17,815 nt of DNA from JBEKDJ01 sp050014415 (lineage in GTDB: Bacteria > Desulfobacterota > BSN033 > UBA1163). The stretch covers positions 1 to 17,815 of the forward strand of contig JBEKDJ010000068.1 in the NCBI GenBank assembly GCA_050014415.1, read 5' to 3'. The notes beneath the pieces were generated by a model. The model searched no databases, had not been told where the DNA came from, and saw nothing but the letters and a program-made list of their open reading frames with translations. Made by a program: the position numbers and the translations under genes. Positions 13,527 to 17,815 of this stretch are shown here, piece by piece. Numbering within the stretch: position 1 is the first letter of the stretch; each line of letters starts with the position of its first letter.

Positions 13527-14249
13527 TTGCCACTCGAACGGATTCAGAAGATTTTAGCCAAGGCTGGAATCGCCTCGAGACGGGAAGCAGAGAGAATAGT
13601 GATCGAGGGGAGGGTGATGGTCAATGGGAAGGTGGTCGACAAACTGGGTTTCAAGGCTGACCCCTCGAAGGATCACATCAAAGTGGATGGGAAAAGACTT
13701 GTACGTCTTGAGCCCAACGTCACTCTTCTTCTCAACAAGCCGAGAGGATATGTTTCCACAGTCAAAGATCCCGAGGGGAGGCCAACGGTAATGGATCTCC
13801 TCAAGAATGTGAAATGGCGAGTCTATCCGGTGGGCCGCCTGGATTTTGATGCAGAGGGGCTTCTCCTTCTTTCGAATGACGGAGACCTCACAAATCTTCT
13901 TTCTCATCCGAAGTCTTCGATCCCGAGGATTTATCTGGTTAAGACCAGAGGAATCCCGGAGGAGGAGAGACTGACTCGACTGAAGAATGGGGTGATGCTA
14001 GAAGATGGAAAGGCCCAGGCGGTTTCTGTCCGAATCCTAGCACAGAAAGAGAAGAATAGTTGGATTCAGGTCGTGGTGACCGAGGGAAGAAACCACCTGG
14101 TGAAAAGGATGTTTTCAGCCATCGGTCACCCCGTCCTCAAGTTGAAGCGAGTCGGATTCGGACCCATCCAGTTGAGAGATCTTCCTATCGGCCAGTTCCG
14201 ATATTTGACCCGTGAGGAAATCGAAAGGGTAAAAGCGACCAAAGGTTGA
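13527..14249 (+). CDS. rluB: rRNA pseudouridine synthase, RsuA/RluB family
   Basis: A 240-residue enzyme that converts a uridine in rRNA to pseudouridine. An S4 RNA-binding domain spans about residues 3-60 (RIQKILAKAGIASRREAERI). The catalytic domain carries GRLDFDAEGLLLLSNDG with the catalytic aspartate D106. VTEGRNHLVKRMFSAIGHPV is the RsuA-family motif II. The family includes RluB, RluE, RluF and RsuA; the S4 domain and the neighbour scpB, a common partner of RluB-type genes, favour RluB (23S rRNA near U2605), but the target is inferred. The start is TTG at 13527 with AGGGGA 6 bases upstream and an upstream stop (scpB) close by. Confidence 0.92.
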   Translation: MPLERIQKILAKAGIASRREAERIVIEGRVMVNGKVVDKLGFKADPSKDHIKVDGKRLVRLEPNVTLLLNKPRGYVSTVKDPEGRPTVMDLLKNVKWRVYPVGRLDFDAEGLLLLSNDGDLTNLLSHPKSSIPRIYLVKTRGIPEEERLTRLKNGVMLEDGKAQAVSVRILAQKEKNSWIQVVVTEGRNHLVKRMFSAIGHPVLKLKRVGFGPIQLRDLPIGQFRYLTREEIERVKATKG

Positions 14250-14314
14250 GGCTAAGATTAGGAATTCTAGATTTCTTGAATAATAGATTCTTACCACAAA
14301 CTCGAAACTGAGAT

Positions 14315-14881
14315 ATGTTAAGCGGCGTTGAAATCAGAAGAAAGATTGTCCATCTGGTTACCCTATCCATTCCTATCGGATATGCCCTGATGGCAAAGGA
14401 GACCGTCTTCTCTATCCTTCTCCTTCTCTTCCTTGGGTTTCTTTCGGTGGACCTCCTCCGACACTACCATTCTGGAATGGCTTCGCTTTTTCGAAAATAC
14501 TTCCTGGGAACGGTCCTCAGAGAAAAAGAGAGGGCCACCCTGATGGGTTCTACCTATTTTCTTTTTTCTACTCTCCTGACGATCCTCCTCTTTCCAAAAC
14601 CGATCGCCATCGCCAGTATACTCATCTTGATTCTTGCGGATACCTCTGCGGCTTTGGTCGGTAGAGGGATTGGGAAGATTCCGATCTTCGGCAAAACCCT
14701 CGAAGGGAGCCTAGCTTTTCTCCTCTGTGCCTTCTTGATCGTCTGGATCTATCCCAACCTGGATCTTTTTTCAGGAAGCCTTGCAGCACTGGGGGCGACG
14801 TTGATTGAGATTTTGCCAACCAGGATCGATGATAATCTCACCATTCCTCTCGTTGCAGCAGCGATCATGGTAGCGCTTTAG
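14315..14881 (+). CDS. SEC59/DGK1/VTE5-type lipid kinase (CTP-dependent), membrane protein
   Basis: A 188-residue polytopic membrane protein with several hydrophobic segments, for example 32-47, 82-107, 132-147 and 175-188. Family features are RRKIVHL near the N-terminus (8-14), LADTSAALVGRGIGK (108-121) with D109, GKTLEGS (126-132), and E165 with DDN (172-174) near the end. Members use CTP to phosphorylate polyprenols, dolichol, phytol or diacylglycerol. In bacteria the substrate is usually unproven, so I give no symbol. It lies 65 bases after the pseudouridine synthase gene on the same strand and may end this operon. No strong Shine-Dalgarno is seen. About 190 residues is the normal size for the bacterial members. 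Confidence 0.8.
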   Translation: MLSGVEIRRKIVHLVTLSIPIGYALMAKETVFSILLLLFLGFLSVDLLRHYHSGMASLFRKYFLGTVLREKERATLMGSTYFLFSTLLTILLFPKPIAIASILILILADTSAALVGRGIGKIPIFGKTLEGSLAFLLCAFLIVWIYPNLDLFSGSLAALGATLIEILPTRIDDNLTIPLVAAAIMVAL

Positions 14882-15025
14882 CTCTTTGAGATGGAATTGG
14901 GGTAATCCCTGAGTTCCCGCCGAAGACAGGATTTCCATCGTTTCAGAATGCGCTCCTTTAAGCACTAGGCTAAGATTGAAAATAGAGCCTAAAGTGGTGA
15001 AAATGTCTAAACCTCAACCTCAGTC
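14882..15025. other. Convergent spacer with degenerate repeats
   Basis: Between the lipid kinase gene (+) and the TIM-barrel-like gene (-). It carries a stretch TAGGCTAAGATTGAA (14968-14982) and an inverted relative AACCTCAACCTCAGTCTTAA (15010-15029). A further copy, GGTTGAGGCTAAGATTAGGA, lies at 14244-14263 behind the pseudouridine synthase gene. No clear terminator with a T-run was seen. Confidence 0.4.
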
Positions 15026-15919
15026 TTAACCTGGGTTCTTAAGAGCTTTCCGATGGGGGATAAGAGAAGGGAGCCTCTTCAGCGATTCAAATATTCTTAT
15101 CACCTCTTGTTCTGAAGCAACCTCTGCAATCGCCGAATGGATTTTCAATCCTTCAAAGAGAAAAAGAAAGGCTTCTTCTGGTTCGTCCAAGAGTTCTCCG
15201 TCCGCCAGCGGGTTGAGGCTGATTACGGGTTTTTCAAACTTCTTTATCAGGTCACAGGCATGGGCGAGATCGAAGTGGCTCCATCTCTTGTTGATGGGGA
15301 CGGCATAGGCTGCCACATCGAGGGATTTTGCTTTTGGAAGGACAAACGTCGCCCATTGGCCTGAAAAAATAGGGATGAGCCTCTTTCCCCGGACCCTTTC
15401 TACCATCTCCTTAATAAGGTCGATCCGGCCTAAGGCAAGAAGCCAATCGCTATACTTTCCGCCGATCACTAGAAACGGAAACTCTTGAGGATCGAAAGGA
15501 GAGAGGGCCTTTTCAAAACGAGGAGCATCGAAGGAGATCCGGTCGATCTCTTTTTGTGTGAAGACCTCCGAGGAAGTAGGGTTGGGGAAGAAATAACGAA
15601 TCGAATGTGAGGGAACGATGTTCTTTTTGATCGTTGAGATTACTTTTGATTCGAACTGATGGAGGGGTCTTCCCAAGCAAGTCGCACCCTTTTCTGCGTC
15701 CAAGTAGCCGAGGCCTATCAGGGTGCTGTCAGCTGTTAACCGCTTCAACGCCTTGAAGGATTCAAGGTGTTTCGCCGAAGGAAGATCAAAACACCAAGCC
15801 CCCATTTCTTGGGCCTTTTTCATGAGGGCTGAAATCTCTTCAGGATGGCTAGAGGCCTTGATGGAATAGATGACCCTCGACAGTTTCTTACCTTCTAAGA
15901 AGGACGTCGGCATTCGCAT
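15026..15919 (-). CDS. Conserved-looking protein of unknown function, TIM-barrel-like
   Basis: A 297-residue cytoplasmic protein with no signal peptide. I do not recognise a named family. The alternating pattern of short hydrophobic strands and amphipathic helices (SRVIYSIKA, GAWCFDLPS, STLIGLGYLD, FPFLVIGGKY, RLIPIFSGQ, DVAAYAVPI, KPVISLNPL) suggests a (beta/alpha)8 barrel. The late segment VISLNPLADGELLDEPEEAFLFLFEGLKIHSAIAEVASEQEVIRIFES recalls the C-terminal part of aldo/keto-reductase-like or other TIM barrels, but the AKR catalytic Asp-Tyr-Lys-His tetrad is not evident. The ATG at 15919 has a TTGAAA/TATACA promoter-like pair upstream (15957-15931, minus) with a 15-base spacer. It stands alone on the minus strand. 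Confidence 0.6.
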   Translation of the reverse strand: MRMPTSFLEGKKLSRVIYSIKASSHPEEISALMKKAQEMGAWCFDLPSAKHLESFKALKRLTADSTLIGLGYLDAEKGATCLGRPLHQFESKVISTIKKNIVPSHSIRYFFPNPTSSEVFTQKEIDRISFDAPRFEKALSPFDPQEFPFLVIGGKYSDWLLALGRIDLIKEMVERVRGKRLIPIFSGQWATFVLPKAKSLDVAAYAVPINKRWSHFDLAHACDLIKKFEKPVISLNPLADGELLDEPEEAFLFLFEGLKIHSAIAEVASEQEVIRIFESLKRLPSLIPHRKALKNPG

Positions 15920-16064
15920 CGCTTAATCATTGTATAATTTCCCTATTCTACTTTCAATGTGGGTCTCTAGTTCGGTGGAGAGCCTCTCTATCTCAGAAGC
16001 GACTTAAGTCTCGGTGGTGGATTGTCAGGAAGGTATGTTATTAAAGATCTGGTAACACTTTACC
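15920..16064. other. Intergenic region with possible promoter for the TIM-barrel-like gene
   Basis: On the minus strand TTGAAA (15957-15952), 15 bases, TATACA (15936-15931), about 12 bases before the ATG at 15919. The spacer is shorter than ideal. The rest of the region shows no gene or structure I can support. Confidence 0.3.
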
Positions 16065-16212
16065 GCTTTGAAAAAGGTCAAGGATCATGCCTCTAATCAC
16101 CGAGAGATGGTCTAAATCCCCTTCTATCCCCCTTTAATAAAGGGGGAGAAATTAACCCCTCCCTTTGCCAAAGGGAGGTTGGGAGGGATTTAGAAAGGCT
16201 TTTTCAAACAGC
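16065..16212. mobile_element. MITE-like palindromic element next to the sfsA start
   Basis: Outer inverted ends TTTGAAAAAG (16067-16076) and CTTTTTCAAA (16199-16208) are perfect over 10 bases. Inside, AAATCCCC near 16115 is answered by GGGAGGGATTT near 16192, and two tight hairpins occur: CCCCCTTT-AAT-AAAGGGGG and CCTCCCTTT-GCC-AAAGGGAGG. This build, with nested palindromes beginning AAATCCCC, resembles a widespread non-coding repeat class of deltaproteobacterial spacers. It has no coding capacity. Confidence 0.55.
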
Positions 16213-16219
16213 TAAATTG

Positions 16220-17395
16220 ATGCAAGATCTGATGGAAAATCTAGAAAGCAAATTGCTTTTATTCGATGAAATTATTCCAGCGCGCTTTCTTACCCGTCCT
16301 AACCGTTTTTTGATCCGGTGCGAATTGAATGGCCGAACCCTTTCTGCTTTTCTTCCAAATCCTGGGAGGCTCCAGGAGCTCCTTCTGCCTGGGCGTGTGG
16401 TTCATTTAGTCAAAGAAGAGGTATCTAAGTGTCGGAAGACCCGTTATACAGCAGTGGCAGTAAACCGGGATGGTTACCCTATCATGCTCCATACCCTTCG
16501 CAACAATGAAGTGGCGCGGTATCTTCTTCAAAAGGGGAAGGTTCCGGGATTGGAGAAGGCGAGATTCTTGAAATCTGAGGTCCAAGTGGGTCGGAGCCGA
16601 TTCGATTTTCTTCTTAACGAAAAGGGCAAAGAGGTGCTTCTAGAGGTGAAGTCCTGCACCCTGGTGGGGGAAAGGGTAGCCATGTTTCCTGATGCAGTGA
16701 CAGAGAGAGGTACTCGACATCTGAAGGAACTGGCCAAACTCTCAGCAGAAGGAATGAAGACGGTCGTTCTCTTTATCGTGCACTGGCCCTTTGCCTGTGT
16801 CTTCATGCCCGATTACCACACAGATTTGGATTTTTCCTACACCCTTCTTCGCATCCATGATAAGGTAAAAGTGATACCCATTTCAGTGAACTGGAACAGA
16901 GACCTCGCCCTTTCTCCAACAGTTAGTCTTCTCCGAATACCCTGGAATTACATTGAAAGGGAAGCAAGAGACCGAGGGAGTTATCTTTTGGTTCTGAACC
17001 TGAAGAGAGATCGGAAGATCGACGTCGGGAAATTGGGTCAGGTCTCCTTTAGGAAAGGATTCTATATCTATGTGGGTTCGGCTATGGCCAACTTATCTAA
17101 GAGGATGGAACGACATCGACGCGTCAAAAAACGGCACCATTGGCACATCGATGAATTGAGGGAAGCAGCTGAGTTTTGTTCTGTATTGGCCATCCGTTCC
17201 TCGGATCGGCTTGAGTGCGAAATTGCAAAGGCGCTCTCAAGAATCGCTGAATGGAGTATTCCCGGATTTGGATCTACCGATTGCTTCTGTGATACCCATC
17301 TTTTCGGAATGGAGAACAACCCTTTCCATTCAGAACATTTCCATAAATTGCTCCAGTATTTCAGAATGGACCGATACTCCGAAAACCAAGCATAA
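16220..17395 (+). CDS. sfsA: SfsA-DUF123 fusion protein (two nuclease-like folds)
   Basis: A 391-residue protein. Residues 1-240 are SfsA (sugar fermentation stimulation protein): RFLTRPNRFLIRCELNG, AFLPNPGRLQELLLPGR, and SRFDFLL...LLEVKSCTL, where D129, E142 and K144 form a PD-(D/E)xK-like site. AMFPDAVTERGTRHLKEL is also characteristic. Residues about 250-375 are a DUF123 domain, a GIY-YIG-like fold: G253-S-Y255, GFYIYVGSA, R295 and H299 in RMERHRR, HHWHID, E332, and FGSTDCFCDTHLF with C355, C357, H360. SfsA usually ends near residue 235, so this is a true fusion. SfsA has been linked to sugar metabolism gene expression and DNA binding in E. coli, while its fold suggests nucleic acid cleavage. 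ATG 16220 is chosen; ATG 16232 and TTG 16217 are alternatives, none with a good ribosome site. Confidence 0.9.
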   Translation: MQDLMENLESKLLLFDEIIPARFLTRPNRFLIRCELNGRTLSAFLPNPGRLQELLLPGRVVHLVKEEVSKCRKTRYTAVAVNRDGYPIMLHTLRNNEVARYLLQKGKVPGLEKARFLKSEVQVGRSRFDFLLNEKGKEVLLEVKSCTLVGERVAMFPDAVTERGTRHLKELAKLSAEGMKTVVLFIVHWPFACVFMPDYHTDLDFSYTLLRIHDKVKVIPISVNWNRDLALSPTVSLLRIPWNYIEREARDRGSYLLVLNLKRDRKIDVGKLGQVSFRKGFYIYVGSAMANLSKRMERHRRVKKRHHWHIDELREAAEFCSVLAIRSSDRLECEIAKALSRIAEWSIPGFGSTDCFCDTHLFGMENNPFHSEHFHKLLQYFRMDRYSENQA

Positions 17396-17481
17396 GAGAA
17401 TCATGTTACGCAGGGCTTCAGCCTTCTTATCTGAAGGGCGACTGAAGTCAACCACACCCTGTCTAAAATAAATCTTCCTTC

Positions 17482-17510
17482 TTGCCAAAACCCTTCTATT
17501 TTGGTATAAG
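17482..17510 (+). promoter_or_regulatory. Sigma-70 promoter giving a probable leaderless mRNA
   Basis: TTGCCA (17482-17487), a 17-base spacer, TATAAG (17505-17510). The ATG at 17517 lies six bases after the -10 box, where transcription would start. There is no room for a Shine-Dalgarno, so translation would begin at or next to the mRNA 5' end. Confidence 0.55.
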
Positions 17511-17516
17511 ATTTCT

Positions 17517-17815
17517 ATGCCGCCGAAAGAGAAAGAATTAAAGGAAGCTTTGGAATTGGGGATCAAGGTCCTGATCCTCCAGGAGGTGAGATTGTTGCGA
17601 TTGGAGCGCTCCTTCACTCCTCACATTGTTATTGACGAGATGTCCCATTCCATCCAGGATACCAAGAAAGAAATAACGAAGCTGGCAAAGTCATTTAGCC
17701 AAAAAGAAAGAGCAACTTTACTCAAGAGGATGATCCGTCAAGCGGTGGATGAAGAGATCGACCGGGGCATTGAACTGAGAAAGACCAAATGCATTCGCTG
17801 CCTCCACGGGAGATT
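17517..17815 (+). CDS. Hypothetical protein, 3' end cut by window edge
   Basis: The frame from ATG 17517 is open to the window edge (99 full codons). It begins MPPKEKELKEALELGIKVLI and continues as a mostly helical, charged protein, ending in the window with KCIRCLHGR, where a C-x-x-C pair suggests the start of a metal-binding site. No family is recognised. It follows a strong-looking promoter with its -10 box six bases before the ATG. It is separate from the sfsA gene, 121 bases upstream. Confidence 0.65.
   Translation, partial: MPPKEKELKEALELGIKVLILQEVRLLRLERSFTPHIVIDEMSHSIQDTKKEITKLAKSFSQKERATLLKRMIRQAVDEEIDRGIELRKTKCIRCLHGR

Noticed and set aside
17415..17452. Hairpin-like CTTCAG/CTGAAG and CCTTC/GAAGG pairs behind sfsA as a terminator
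   Set aside because: Stems are short, interrupted by a bulge, and no T-run follows.

Overview
The window looks like a chromosomal segment from a Gram-negative bacterium of the former Deltaproteobacteria (Desulfobacterota or a close relative). That placement is an inference from gene content: miaA directly abutting hfq, a CaiB/BaiF CoA-transferase, a zinc-dependent dehydrogenase, a NifA-like GAF plus Fis-HTH protein, an SfsA-DUF123 fusion, and spacers full of degenerate palindromes. No rRNA or tRNA gene and no CRISPR array was recognised.

Left end (1-2170) is accessory DNA in decay. Two small secreted-protein genes lie head to tail on the minus strand. Each starts next to a short core sequence that is complementary to a core behind its own stop codon, and the first is followed by an attC-like imperfect hairpin: the hallmark of integron gene cassettes. 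Divergent from them, in the normal integron geometry, lies the N-terminal part of a tyrosine recombinase (1280-1621) with an in-frame TGA and no catalytic domain. I read this as a fossil chromosomal integron. One cassette gene is broken by a one-base slip in a run of nine A. Next come a truncated small ORF and a MITE-like element with inverted ends and two strong internal hairpins (about 1792-2024).

Metabolic block (2171-6105): a zinc-dependent medium-chain dehydrogenase (+) converges on a minus-strand pair, a large GNAT-domain protein of unknown function followed by a class III CoA-transferase. The 640-base divergent spacer 6106-6745 holds a candidate minus-strand promoter and two hairpins. 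One has the form of an intrinsic terminator and ends about 16 bases before the GNAT start codon, suggesting attenuation.

Housekeeping block (6746-14881): a degenerate histidine-kinase-like gene (+) converges on a minus-strand series of GAF/Fis-HTH regulator, short QueG-like Fe-S protein and mnmG (tRNA U34 modification). Divergent from this runs miaA (tRNA A37 isopentenylation), hfq, scpB (chromosome segregation), an RsuA/RluB-type pseudouridine synthase and a SEC59/DGK1-type CTP-dependent lipid kinase. RNA modification is the shared theme of mnmG, miaA and the rRNA pseudouridine synthase.

Right end (14882-17815): a minus-strand TIM-barrel-like protein of unknown function, a second MITE-like palindromic element just before the start of the SfsA-DUF123 two-nuclease-fold fusion gene, and a gene cut by the window edge whose promoter places the transcription start at or next to the ATG (probable leaderless mRNA).
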